This document shows positions 27,878 to 40,087 of a DNA stretch of 64,000 bases, one piece after another. The stretch's first letter is position 1. The number at the start of each line of letters is the position of its first letter. The translations under genes and the position numbers were made by a program. Location of the stretch: positions 30,882,492 to 30,946,491 of the forward strand of contig NC_056004.1 in assembly GCF_018446385.1 (NCBI RefSeq). Reading direction: 5' to 3'. The DNA comes from Zingiber officinale. Lineage: Eukaryota; Streptophyta; Magnoliopsida; Zingiberales; Zingiberaceae. The notes under the pieces were generated by a model that saw only the letters and a list, made by a program, of their open reading frames with translations, searched no databases and was not told the DNA's origin.

Positions 27878-29458
27878 TTTGCTATGTTGCGAATTTTATG
27901 CCACGCAACCCTGCGGACCTAGGGCACTTGAAGTCAATCAAGAATGTTTTATTTATTTATTTATTTTTATTTTACGATATATTATATTTATTTAGAATTC
28001 AAAATTTTAGAATTTAGGAATTATGTTATAATAAGTTTTAGTGAATAAGATTTTCCTTTTAGGGTTCAGACTTCTCTCTTAGATTATAATTTTTAAAATT
28101 AAAAATTTTAAATACTTACGGAGTATATTATATATAATTAGAGTTTACGATTTTAGGATTTAAGGGTTAAGTTATAATAAATTTAAGCTACTAGATTCCC
28201 CTTCAGGGTTTAGACTTTCTTTTTTGGTTATAGTGTTTAAGATTAAAAATTTTAGATTCTCACGGAGTACAGTACTTCTCTTTAAGAAAATATTAATTTA
28301 AAAAAAATGAATCAGGATATTGTAGCGTGTCTGTAGCAGAGTAGGATTATATATATATAATTTCTATGGATATCATTTTAGATTTGATATTACCTAGTTA
28401 AACTTTTTTTAATATATATATATATTATTAATGCCAAAATGCTGCCAACAAAATCTTGAGAATTTTTTTAAAATAGTTAATTATCAGAGTTATTTTGATA
28501 ATTTATTAGTTAAAAAATTAATTAGAATAAAAATAATATATTTTTGATTAAAAATTAAAAAGATGTTCTTAGTTATTGTTATCTCCTTCTCAAAAAGAAG
28601 AGTCTTTTACCATATTTTTTTTTAAAAAAATAGCTTTATATATATATATATAATATCAAATTGATTAAAATTATTTAAATTTAATTAAAATCATTTTAGT
28701 ATTGAAAAAATTATTTAAAACTATTTAAGCAGCATTGGAACATGTATTCAATAGCTATTATAATAGTTTTAAAATAATTTTAATTAAATTAATAAAAAAA
28801 ATAATACAAAAGTGGTCATTATACAATATATATTTTTTTTAACTAAATTGAACTGTTTTATTTTAACATATTATAGCATCTACTAATTATATATTAGATT
28901 AAGAGTATTTTTGGCACTGAAAATATGGTGAAACACTCTATTATGTTTTTTAGCAAAAAAAACCTTTTTAATTTTTGTCTTATATTTTGTTCGTAGTTTT
29001 GTAATATTTTAAATAATGAAATGTAAAATAAAAAACAGATAAAATATATAAGAGCAAAATAAAATTTAATTGTTTGTTCCTTTTGACAAGCGAGCGTTCA
29101 GCGCTCCACCACCCCCGTGTTATTGTCTGTGGAGCCCAATCTCGTCGTTTTAGCCTGCTAGATTCTGCCGTCTATCCAAGATTTTGGACCAATCCAGTCC
29201 TGGAATTCGAGCAGTTGCAATCAACCTGAGTAAGTAATCTTTATGATCACGCGGAAACGGTTCTGAAACTGATTTGAATCTTGCAGGGAAGCACAGATTA
29301 GTGATGTTAATGCTGAACCCAATTGCACAGTGACGACGGCTCCTCCCTGGTTGATGGATCGATACACGACCACCCAAGTGGTGCAGGCTTTTGAGTCCAA
29401 ACGTTCAGAACGTTGGAGAGAGAATCTTGCAGGGAAAGCGAGAGGTCATACACGCCAG
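26883..29458. other. AT-rich intergenic region
   Basis: No gene is recognised. It holds a TA microsatellite at 27833-27874, and a decayed tandem pair at about 27998-28275 sharing 'gttataataa' and 'cggagta'. A GC-richer stretch (29090-29458) with short open frames lies directly before the MULE and continues after it at 32845. It may be distal 5' sequence of the subtilase gene or part of an unrecognised gene. Confidence 0.5.
27833..27874. repeat. (TA)n microsatellite
   Basis: About 21 uninterrupted AT dinucleotides. Confidence 0.95.
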
Positions 29459-29593
29459 GGGAAAATTCTCGGTTTAGTCCCAAATCATTTGGTTGTTTCC
29501 CGGTTCAGTCCCTGATCTTATTTGTGACCTGATTTAGTCTCATTTCTTTTTTATTTTTTACCCATTTGATCTTTCCGTCAACTAATAGTTAAA
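29459..29593 (+). repeat. MULE left terminal inverted repeat
   Basis: Pairs with 32710-32844. It contains 'ggttcagtccctgatctta' and 'acccatttgatctttccgtc', which recur inverted at the right end. Confidence 0.95.
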
Positions 29594-30022
29594 GCCCAGA
29601 CTAAAAACCCTAATGCCTCTTTAGAGAAATTGATCCTCCTCCTCAAATCGTCATCTTCGGCGCTACCTCTCACCATCCAAGATCTGCTCACACCTCCATT
29701 CAATTTGTCACCTCAATCTAGCAATCCTCCTCCACACTCCTCCACAAGCTCAAGGTAAGACTTTTATTCTCTACTCGTTTGTTTTCAATTTGATTTTTCA
29801 ATCTTTAGGATTTATATTCATGAGAAACTTGAAAATTTCACGAGAATGAGAATTGGAAAAATTGAAAGCAGCAAATGAGTGACTTTTATGTTTATGTTAG
29901 TTTTTTTGTTTGTTTATTTATTTATTTTTTTATGAATGACTTTTCAATATCTCATTCTTCAATATCTCAATCCAGCAAATGAGTTATTTATTTATTTTTA
30001 TGCTAGCAATGATATAGACTCT

Positions 30023-32440
30023 ATGAAAGGAAAAATGGTTGTCCGTGAGGATGAAAGTGAAGCGGATATTTGTGCAGACAGTGATGATTTAAACAGTCTT
30101 GATGATTCTGATGAGGATGAAGTTAAAAATTATCCATTGTTTGATCCAAAGAAGGATTTTGAAAATCTAGAGTTGAAGCTTGGTTTAGTTTTTAACTCAA
30201 AAAAAGAAGCAAAATTCACAATTGAAAGTCATTGCATTAGACAAGGAAGACCTGTGAAGTTTGTAAAAAATGATAATATCTGGCTTTGGGCTAAGTGCAA
30301 TGATGATAATTGCTGTTGGATGATCCATGTTGCGAAGATGACTAATGATAACTGTTGGCAAGTAAGAAATTTTGATGGATGTCACAGTCATTGTGTTCGG
30401 GATTTTAAAAACAAGTGTGTCAACTCAACATGGTTGGGAAAAACTTTTGCTAAAAAATTCAGCACAAATCCTAAATTGGGACACTTGGAGTTTAGGGAAG
30501 AGATTTCTACCATCCTGCAATCAGATTTTTCGAGGAAGACTGCCTACATGGCTAAGAGAAAGGCGCTGAAATTGGTGCAAGGTTCTGTCGAGGAGCAATT
30601 TCAGCAAATAAGGAAGTATTGTGCTGAATTGAAAAGATCTGACGTTGGGGCTACTATAGTTTTGAAGTTGACGGAGGATGATGAAGGTCCAAGGTTTCAG
30701 AGATTATATGTTTATTTTTCAGCGTGTAAGCAAGGATTTAAGAATGCTTGTCGGCGTATCATTGGTGTTGATGGATGCTTCTTAAAGGTAGAACATGGTG
30801 GGCAATTGTTATCGGCCGTGGGGCTAGATCCAAATAATAATATATTTCCAATATGTTATGCAATGGTTGAGCGTGAAACAAAAGATAGTTGGACATGGTT
30901 TCTTCGCCTCTTAGATGAAGACATTGGTATTGGCAATGATCCACATACCTGGGCATTTATGTCAGATAAGCAAAAAGGTTTGATTCCTGCACTTGAATCA
31001 TTGTTTCCTGATGTTGAACATAGATTTTGTGTGAGACATTTAGAGAGCAATATGAAACGTGATGGATTCAAGAGTGTAGCGATTAAGATCGCCTTTTGGG
31101 CTGCGGCAAAGGCAACAAGAATTGAAGAGTTTCAAGTGCACATGGCTGAGTTAAAAGACATTGATACAAAAGCATATGGATGGTTGGTGAACAAACCTGA
31201 AAGCCAGTGGTGTAAGGCATATTTCAGCACCACTTCTAAATCAGACATCTTGTTGAATAACATGTGCGAAAGTTTTAACAGCTTTATATTAGATGCTAGG
31301 GAGAAGCCAATAATTGAGATGTTTGAGATAATACGAAATCTTTTGATGGGCAGATTTCAAAAAAATAGAGAGAGGGCTGAGAAATGGAAAGGTCGAATTT
31401 GTTCAAAGATCAGAGATGTGTTAGAAAAGATCTATGTGGAGGCTATTAGGTATTCCCCCATGAAATCAGATGAAATGCACTACCAGATAACAAGGTCAGA
31501 TGATAGACGTGATCAACATTTGGTTGATCTGTTGAGCAGGTCTTGTAGTTGTAGGAAATATGATTTAACAGGCATTCCTTGCAAGCACGCTGTATGCGCC
31601 ATTTGGTGCAAAAAAGATGATCCAGAGGCATATGTCCATCCTTATTACTTGGTAGAGACATATAAAAGATGTTATGCAGCACGAATAATGCCTATCAATG
31701 GACCAGACTTGTGGCCTCAATGTGATTTGACGCCCCCACTACCCCCAGTATACAAAGAAAAAGTTGGAAGACCTGCAAAATTGCGAAGAAGGGAACCAGA
31801 TGAACCACCCCCTTCTGAAAATAAGTTGAGAGGTGTAAAAAAATTTACAAAATGCAAATTATGCGGTGGATCAAGACACAACAAAAGGACTTGTAACCGA
31901 ACTGAAAATGTCCAACACCAAGAAGCTGTACAACAAGAGCCCATGACACAACAAAGTGCTATTTTACCAAATAATAATTTGGATCCAACTAGAAAAGAAA
32001 AACTACAGGTACCAAAAATGAAAACTTATTTTATTGTATTTTTATTTTGCCTTCTTTAAGAAATCTTTGGTTCTGTGTACTTATATGTAGGTGAAAAGAG
32101 CACGGCAAGTTGGAGTTAATATTGAAGGGAATTCAGGTTCAATATCTTTGATAAATGTAAGTTTTTAAAAAAATTTAATTTAATATTACTCATACTAGTC
32201 CAATGTATTCTCAAATGATATGGTTGATGTAATATAATTGTTTTGTTTATATTGTTATAGGTTAACCAATCATTGAATATTCATACACCTGCTTTTTTTA
32301 AAGACGGTGTCAGCTTTACAACAGTCTCACGATTGCAAGCTTCTGCTGGTGTTCGAGGTAGAGTTGAACAGTCATCGTCTTTGCCAGCAAATCCCATGGT
32401 CAAGTCTAATTCTTCTCAGGAATCTTTTAAGAAGAAGTGA
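30023..32440 (+). CDS. MULE transposase (MuDR-type, SWIM zinc finger)
   Basis: DDE transposase expected to bind the terminal repeats and cut and paste the element. Three exons, 30023-32008, 32091-32156 and 32261-32440, join in phase to 743 residues. Domains seen: an acidic N-terminus, a MuDR N-terminal DNA-binding domain at about residues 45-125, and a MULE catalytic domain with candidate triad D250 (GVDGC), D315 (MSDKQ) and E416 (MCESF). A SWIM finger follows with C508, C510, C520 and H522, then a CCHC knuckle at C611, C614, H619 and C624. The Met at 30023 (MKGKMVV) is preferred; the frame stays open upstream to 29936, but a 5' UTR donor (aagctcaag|gtaaga, about 29755) with an acceptor near 29970 would make 30023 the first start. 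No stop or shift was seen in these exons. A domesticated FAR1/FHY3-like host gene is unlikely, because the terminal repeats and target duplication are intact. Confidence 0.9.
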
Positions 32441-32709
32441 TTTTGTTGGAAGTGATATTCCATCAAGAAGATGTGATTTTGTTATGTATCCAGTTTTAAT
32501 TTTCATATTAGTTTATGTTAGTTTTTTTGGAGGTTTCAGTGGCATTGTGCCTACTTGGAAAAACAAGTGTGAGAACTAAGCTTGATGTATTTTGTGGGAA
32601 GATTAAAATGCGATACTTCATGTATTTTCTTCATCAGCATACTTATTTTCTTCATCAGCAAACTAAGCTTGATGTGCTTTTTTTGGATTGATTCGATTGT
32701 TCCGTTAAT

Positions 32710-32844
32710 TTTAACTATTAGTTGACGGAAAGATCAAATGGGTAAAAAATAAAAAAGAAATGGGACTAAATCAGGTCACAAATAAGATCAGGGACTGAAC
32801 CGGAAAACAATCAAATAATTTGGGACTAAACCGGGAATTTTCCC
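32710..32844 (-). repeat. MULE right terminal inverted repeat
   Basis: Reverse complement of 29459-29593 with about five mismatches, ending aattttccc before the tacacgccag duplication. Confidence 0.95.
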
Positions 32845-33351
32845 TACACGCCAGCATCACCCAACGGGATGAACCCTCTCTGCTGAGGGCTGAGAGAGAA
32901 AGAGGATTGGACAACTTCCCCCTCTCTTTCCCGTTCCTCTTTTTTAACTCCACCATGTTCTCCTTGCTCTGCTTTGGCTGATATTGTTGCCTGTGGCTCG
33001 CTTTGCTGTTGGCTTTTCTGCTTCTTTTTTCTCCTTTGGTGGTATAGCCGAGGCTTCACAGGCGGAAGCAAATATAAAAAGAGATTCACACTCTTTCGGA
33101 AAGTAAAAGAGGAAAAGCAGAAAGGGCTTTCTTTGGATGCTATTTTTTCTTTCCGCTTCTCTTTCCCCACTCCGTTAGGCTTTCTGGACTGGCGCTCTCA
33201 ACGCTCTCTTCTTCTGTCTTCTCCAGACTCCAATTGGGTTTTTCGTGGAGGAAGTGGATAAGAAATCTCAAGATTGAGTTTTGGTTGGGGATTCCAGTTC
33301 TATTGTTTGAGGAATGAGTTTGGGGCTTTGAGGGTTTGGGGGCTTTGATAA
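32845..33351 (+). promoter_or_regulatory. Subtilase proximal promoter and 5' leader
   Basis: A stretch with pyrimidine-rich patches (ctctcttcttctgtcttctcc region near 33200) precedes the subtilase start codon. The MULE lies immediately upstream and may have separated distal promoter sequence (29090-29458). No sure TATA box was picked. Confidence 0.35.
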
Positions 33352-36300
33352 ATGAAGGGCCTTTGGGGGGTGTCGCTGCTGGTGCTCGCTTTGTGGCGTC
33401 TGTGGGCGGGAGGTCTTTGTCAAGAGGATGCGGCCGTGTACATTGTCACCATGAAGCAGCTGCCCACAGCTCATTACTACGATCAGGCGAGGAGGTTAGG
33501 GAGCAGTGCAGTAGGTGCCAGAAACTCGGGAGCTTTCGCTACCCTCAACAAACCAATGTCAGTACTTTTTCCTCTGTTTCGTTTTTAATTTTCTTATCGG
33601 TTGCATCTTTCTACTCTTTTTCGAGCCACGAAAGCGATTGGGATACTATATTCTCTTTGTATTTGTTTTAAGGCTGCTGTCTCATTCTGGAAGGCACTTC
33701 TATTGTTCACAATTCACATTAGCTTCTAATTGAACATCTGGGATGCAGAGTTAATTCTTGAAAATGACAAGACTTTTAACCTATGTCCTAGCTCCAGGAA
33801 CGCATCAAGAACAGATACAAGTTACAGTTCATATCTCATTCGCCTCCAGGATTCGCTGCTAAGGAGGGCATTGAGAGGGGAGAAATATTTGAAGCTGTAT
33901 AGCTATCATTACCTGATGAATGGCTTTGCTGTGCTTATTACATCTCAACAGGTAATACATTGTATTGCTGTAAATCACTACTGCAATAACAAGTCATGTG
34001 TTCATTGAATGTCATGCAAGGCCATAGTAATATTCAACACATCTCTATCACTTTCATTCACATGTTTAAAGGTTTTCTTTGATTGCCAACTACTTCCTGT
34101 GCCTATAATTGATTCAACTTGTCTAACTACAAAATTTATGATTGCCTTTGACACCACTATCATCTCAAGTCTTTTTTTTTTCATTTGTGTTCTATCTGAG
34201 GTGCATCTAATTGCTCCAAAATAGCTTATCTTTTTCTAGTAACCCTTCACATTCATCTCATTATCATCTCTGCTACACTAACTTCTTATATGTGCTATTA
34301 CCTAATTGTCCAGTCCTCATGGGATGCCCAGTTGACTAGAGGGTGGTAGATTTGCTACAATGGGGCATAAATCAATTCCCAACGGGCGCATGCCCTTGGG
34401 GAAAAACTCCTCCCACCCCCTAACCACTTAGCGGTCGACTATAAGCTGATCCTGTGATTTACTTCCCTTCAAATAACCTACGGATGGACTATCTCAAGTC
34501 TTTTTTTTTCATTTGTGTTCTATCTGAGGTGCATCTAATTGCTCCAAAATAGCTTATCTTTTTCTAGTAACCTTTCACATTCTTCTCATTATCATCTCTG
34601 CTACACTAACTTCTTATATGTGCTATTACTTAATTGTCCAGTTCCCAAAGGGGTGTCGAGTTGACTAGAGAGTGACAAATTTATTACAATGAGGCAGAGA
34701 TCAATTCCCAATGGGTGCATGCTCTTAGGGGAAAAACTTCTCTCACCCCTAGCTACTTGGCGGTCGGCTATAAACTAACCTCGTAATTTACCTCCCTTCA
34801 CATAACCTGTGGACGGGCTGTGAGGAACGCCTGGGGTGAGCATAATAACCGTTTGCTACAATATTACCTAGTTGTCCAGCTATAAACTATTGTCGACACA
34901 ACATTTACTTTTCTATCAATTATTTTATTTCAGTTTAGCTAATTTATGGTAGTTTTGAGAACAATCTTGTGAGGTAATTTCAGAAAACTACATTTTCTGA
35001 GCCTCGTCATTTTTGCAAGAACTTAAATTCTGACGTTGTAAAGGAACATTGAATTTCTGTTCAACATTTATATCCAATTTATTCAGGGATGCAAGCTAAA
35101 GGTTTATTGAATGAAAGTGCACAGTATCCCATTATTGCTTTTCTGACCAAAGATCAATAGCAAGGCAGCTTTGTTGTATTTTACTAGTTATGTAATGATT
35201 GTTGTTCTTTATAAAATTTCTTGACTTGTTTATTCCTATATTATGAGCAATGATCTCAGAACCAATCTTAGTTATTGTTGGTGCATTCAACTTCTCAATT
35301 TGTATTTTGAATTGGTCGACCTTTTGAAGGCAGTCAAGCTTTCTAGGAGGCATGAGGTGGCAAACTTAGTATTGGACTTTTCAGTTAGGACTGCAACTAC
35401 ACATACTCCTCAATTTCTAGGTCTGCCTCAAGGAGCTTGGGTTCAAGAAGGTGGGCCAGAATCTGCAGGAGAAGGAATTGTAATCGGGTTTATTGACACA
35501 GGAATTGATCCAACTCATCCAAGCTTCTCCGACTCTCTTTCTATCAATCAATATCCTGTACCAGCTCATTTTTCTGGGGTTTGTGAAGTCACAAGGGATT
35601 TTCCATCTGGGTCATGTAATCGAAAGCTTGTTGGTGCTCGCCATTTTGCAGCGTCTGCTATTATTAGGGGCATCTTCAATGTGACTCAGGACTATGCTTC
35701 ACCTTTTGATGGTGATGGGCATGGAACGTAAGTACTTTTCAAGAACAGCTTCCGTTCAATGACTTGTTCTTCTCAATCTCTTCTGGTGCCTTAGGCATAG
35801 ACACTTCCCTGAAATCTCTTACATTACGTTCACTCTGACACATACTACTTTCTTTCATTTTAAGTTGGTTCAGCTGAAATACTATTATTTGTTGTCAATC
35901 AACAAAAATAAATTTAATTCTAGCTTAATATTTCTGTCACTACGTGCACTTAATAAGTCGAATCATCTTTTACAATTTCTGTAGCTTAATACATTTTACC
36001 CTGGTAGTTCTTCCCTGCGAAGGCATCAGTTTAGTGTAGATGTTCCTAACATACATGACCTGTTGCTGGATCAATGTATTGGGCACTCAAATAGAGTATC
36101 CATGTCAAACTAAACATAAAGTATCCACAAAGAAATATGTAGATATACATCATTTTGCCATGCTCATGACATGCCGAAGGTCCCTTTAAGAATAATGAAA
36201 ATTGCAAAAAAGTTAGATTACTTTTCCTTCTACTTTTCCCAAGAGACAAACAAAGAGATTCAGTACAAACTTTGATAAGAATAGCAAAGACTTCACACTT

Positions 36301-39300
36301 TGAAATTACGTAGACAGACATAAACTATTAAAGTATCTCTGTTTAAGAAGGCTAGACAGCAGCACTACAAATCAATAGAATCATATGATCCATAGAGTCA
36401 GAGACAACTAATAAAGAGGTGTCTTCATTGACCTGCTTTTGTTTTTCAAGTTTTTATTTTTATTTATGCTATGTTTTCTCTATGCATACAGACATACTGC
36501 TTCTATTGCTGCTGGCAACCATGGTGTTCCTGTAATTGTGTCTGGACATCATTTTGGAAATGCCAGTGGGATGGCTCCTCGTGCACAGTAAGTCAAACCT
36601 ATTGAAGTGTTAATCTTTTATAATGCCTTTCTACTTATGATTGTCTTGAGTGATTAAATTTTCTTCAGCATTGCTGTCTATAAAGCTCTCTACAAAAGCT
36701 TTGGTGGTTTTGCAGCTGATGTTGTTGCTGCAATTGACCAGGTAAATGCATCAGTTATTCCACTTCCAAATCAAACGACATAACTTTTTCCTATTTTAGT
36801 TTACCGAGTATTCATGTAACCACAGCCCTCTTTCTGTCATCTGATTAGATATATTTCTGACACTTGGTTGCGGTCAAAATGAAGTTGATGAGGACTAGAT
36901 TGAATTTGAAATCCACAAATTAGATACTTGAGTATCTTTGAAATAGCTATAAATTACATCAAAGCTATTTAAATTTACTTTGTATTTATGTAACCACCCT
37001 CTTTTTGTCACCTAATTAGATATATTTCTGTGACTTGGATGCGATCAAAATGAAGTTGATGAGGAATAGATTGAATTCAAGCTCCACAAATTAGAAACTT
37101 GAGTGTGTTTCTTTAAAATATAAATATATCCTTATCCTTTGACAATGCTAACTTTGAAACTTTTGCAAGAAAGAGGATATTGAAAGTTCCTAGAATGATG
37201 TGGAGGTAGGCCATCCAATTGCTGTTCTAATCTCTAGGCTATTTCCTGCATCTATTGAAGATGGGAATTTCTTTCTTTTATTTGTAACGAGAATAAGATT
37301 CTTTTTCCTTAACACAACTTCAAAGTGCACAATAATTTTGTCAGCTTGAACTTCATTATCCATTATGATTTGCAGAATCAAATATTTTTCTTCAGATATA
37401 TCTGTCATCTCATCTTATTTTGGTGGATTCTGGCATAAGTTAATGAAATATTAGCATTTGTGGAGGATCAGGCCATAGCTGAGAAATGCCTCCTAGTTAT
37501 TTGTACCTATAATTCATTGCATAAAACAGCAATTTGTTATATAATAATTTGTGTGACATGCAACTTCAGGCAGCTCAAGATGGTGTTGACATCATAAGTT
37601 TATCAATCACGCCAAATAGGCGTCCTTTTGGGCTAGCGACCTTTTTCAATCCTATAGATATGTCATTACTCTCAGCTGTAAAAGCTGGAATATTTGTTGT
37701 GCAAGCAGCAGGGAACACCGGACCTTCACCTAAGAGTGTATCTTCCTTTAGTCCTTGGATATTTACTGTGGGTGCTTCAGCTCATGATAGAGTATATAAT
37801 AACTGTCTAGTGCTTGGAAACAATCTAACAATCTCAGGAGTTGGACTTGCTCGTAAGTATATTTTTTTTTTCTTCCTTAAATTGACTTCAATTTACTTGG
37901 ATTTTTTTTTTTCTGTTTGTTATGGACACAAAATTGACCATCACTATCATTGTTTGCATACTATAGCTAGAACAGACAGTGGTTCAATGTACCCTCTTAT
38001 CACTGCTATTCATGCTCTGAGAAATGGCACAACCGAAATGAGCGAGTTCTTGGGAGAATGCCAAGATTCTAGTTATATGAATGAAGATCTTACTGATGGC
38101 AAAATATTGATCTGCAGTTATTCTATCAGATTTGTTCTGGGTCTATCGTCTATAAAACAGGCCCTAGAGACGGCAAAGAATGTTAGTGCAGTCGGAGTAA
38201 TATTCTACATGGATTCCTTCGTTACTGGGTTTCATCTTAACCCAACTCCTATGAATATGCCTGGTGTGGTAATACCCTCTACGGATGATTCCAAGGTATC
38301 AGTACTAGGAATATTGAGTTTTTACTTCTTGATCATCGACATCTGAGCATTTTCATTATGTGCTTCATATCTACTAAACACTAACCTCCATGCCATTTTG
38401 TGTTTATAGACATTCTGTATTGTCAGAAAACAGGAGATTCATAGCTCTATTTTACTAACTCTTTTTGATCATGTGTCTGTTCCTAGTTTTTGATGATTAT
38501 TTATTTGTATTTTGCTGTCCAGATATTTTTAGATTACTATAATAGCTCCTTAGTAAGAGATGAAACCTCCAAAGACATTATCAAGTTTGGTGGCACAGCC
38601 AACATATTAGGTGGTCTTAAAGCTAACTACAGCATCTCTGCCCCTAAAGTCATGTACTATTCTGCCAGAGGACCAGATCCAGAAGACACCTCACTAACTG
38701 ATGCTGATATCATGAAACCTAATCTCATAGCTCCTGGCAATTTGATATGGGGTGCTTGGAGCTCATTAGGAACTGATTCTGCTGACTTTCAAGGTACTTT
38801 ACCATTCGGCAAAGTGTATTGTAGCTATTTTATCATGATTATATCAGGATATGATGTTTGAATTATGTTAATGTATATAAAAAGTGGTAGTCATCGATAG
38901 GATAAGGACAATAGATGTTCATGAATCCAATACTAAGGACTAAGTGGCTTCTGATTTGAGCTTTCCTCGTTAACTTAAAAACACTCAGGTGAAAGTTTTG
39001 CAATGATATCCGGTACGAGTATGGCAGCTCCACACATTGCAGGGCTTGCTGCTCTTATCAAACAGAAATTTCCAAGCGCTAGTGCTGCAGCTGTTGCATC
39101 CTCACTCTCCACGACTGCTACACTCTACGAGAGGGAAGGTGGCCCCATAATGGCACAACGAGTTTACAGAAATCCAGATTCCAGCGAATTACCGGCGACA
39201 CCCTTTGACATGGGCAGTGGCTTTGTTAATGCAACAGCTGCTCTAGACCCAGGACTCATCTTTGATACAGGTCAGCGGTAATCCATAAATTTCTGAAACA

Positions 39301-39810
39301 AATACTTATAATCATTCAATGATCTGTTAAACTTTTACTTCAATTGCAAGTAGAATTTAGCAAGAGATTTTAGTGGATACCTATTTGTATTCAGGTTATG
39401 ATGACTTCATTTCCTTTCTCTGTGGCATCAATGGATCTAGTCCTGTAATACTGAACTACACTGGCCACGCTTGCGGGGTTTCCAGCATGACAGGCTCAGA
39501 CCTGAACTTGCCGTCGGTCACAGTTTCGTTTCTCAATGGATCCAGAGTTATAGTGAGGACAGTTACTAACATAGCAAATGATGAGTATTATACTGTCAGT
39601 TGGAGTTCTCCTTATGGAGTTTCCTTTTCAGTCACACCAACACAGTTTTTTATCGCAAGCGGGCAGCAACAGAGCTTAATTCTTGTGCTGAATGCCACAA
39701 TGAATAGCACCTATGCTAGTTTCGGAAGAATCGGGCTTTATGGCAACCAAGGCCACAAGGCCATAATTCCTTTGTCTGTCATCTCAAAGGTAACACAAAT
39801 CACCACCTAA
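33352..39810 (+). CDS. Subtilisin-like serine protease, SBT2 type
   Basis: Secreted or vacuolar peptidase of family S8. Ten exons join in phase: 33352-33557, 33798-33951, 35330-35727, 36492-36587, 36669-36741, 37570-37852, 37967-38295, 38523-38793, 38989-39270 and 39395-39810, giving 835 residues, close to plant SBT2 proteins. Seen: a signal peptide (MKGLWGVSLLVLALW...), an I9 prodomain (VYIVTMKQ), catalytic D176 (FIDTGID), H251 (GDGHGTHTAS, split by intron 3), oxyanion N358 (QAAGNTGPSP) and S614 (GTSMAAPH). A PA insert is encoded in exons 6-8 and an Fn3-like C-terminus in exon 10. A multi-intron layout is typical of SBT2, whereas many other plant subtilases have none. Exon 1 ends KPM where I recall KPR in relatives, so that border is the least certain. 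Introns 2 and 5 carry tandem duplications. All catalytic residues are present; likely functional. Confidence 0.93.
34162..34819. repeat. 329-bp tandem duplication in subtilase intron 2
   Basis: Copy 1 runs 34162-34490 and copy 2 runs 34491-34819, both starting atctcaagtcttttttt and ending near ggatgga/ggacggg. Each ends in a SINE-like segment (about 34312-34490 and 34641-34850) related to 47318-47512. Divergence of about 10% by eye shows it is not recent. Confidence 0.85.
36814..37125. repeat. 174-bp tandem duplication in subtilase intron 5
   Basis: The words atgtaacca, ttagatatatttctg and caaaatgaagttgatgagg recur at a spacing of 174 bp. Wholly intronic. Confidence 0.75.
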
Positions 39811-40087
39811 GCAGAAGGAAATGCTGACAATTTTGCCTAACCTGGCAGATGTAGTTGACTCGTTTGTTTATTCATTTTGTTGTACCTTGAAACTACCTTT
39901 CTGTAATTAGAATGGAGTGACAAATAATTGAAAGTGTATATTAGGCCTACCTATCTGGTTTAACAAAGCTGATGGCTGTAATATTTATACAAGATTTGAG
40001 TCTATTAAATATATTATCTGCTGAGTTGTAAGGCTTTGGCATCCTTGAAAAGTTGATGATGATGTTTTATACAAGAGCTGCAATCTT
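39811..40087. other. Subtilase 3' region
   Basis: Probable 3' UTR and short spacer. The convergent F-box pseudogene on the minus strand ends here. Confidence 0.5.

Larger units (their letters stand above)
29459..32844 (+). mobile_element. MULE (Mutator-like DNA transposon), apparently complete
   Basis: Terminal inverted repeats of about 135 bp (29459-29593 and 32710-32844) start gggaaaatt and match at roughly 96% (about five mismatches by eye). The sequence tacacgccag is present directly on both sides (29449-29458 and 32845-32854): a perfect 10-bp target duplication, where 8-11 bp with a mode of 9 is known for the superfamily. Between the ends is one transposase gene with open exons. Length is 3386 bp. 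The intact ends and perfect duplication suggest a fairly recent insertion, about 500 bp upstream of the subtilase start codon. Confidence 0.95.

Noticed and set aside
30197-30391. Minus-strand frames inside the MULE transposase and elsewhere in real exons
   Set aside because: Short, overlapping proven coding sequence, without their own signals.
29936-32059. Domesticated FAR1/FHY3-like host gene
   Set aside because: Intact terminal inverted repeats and a perfect 10-bp target duplication show a transposon.
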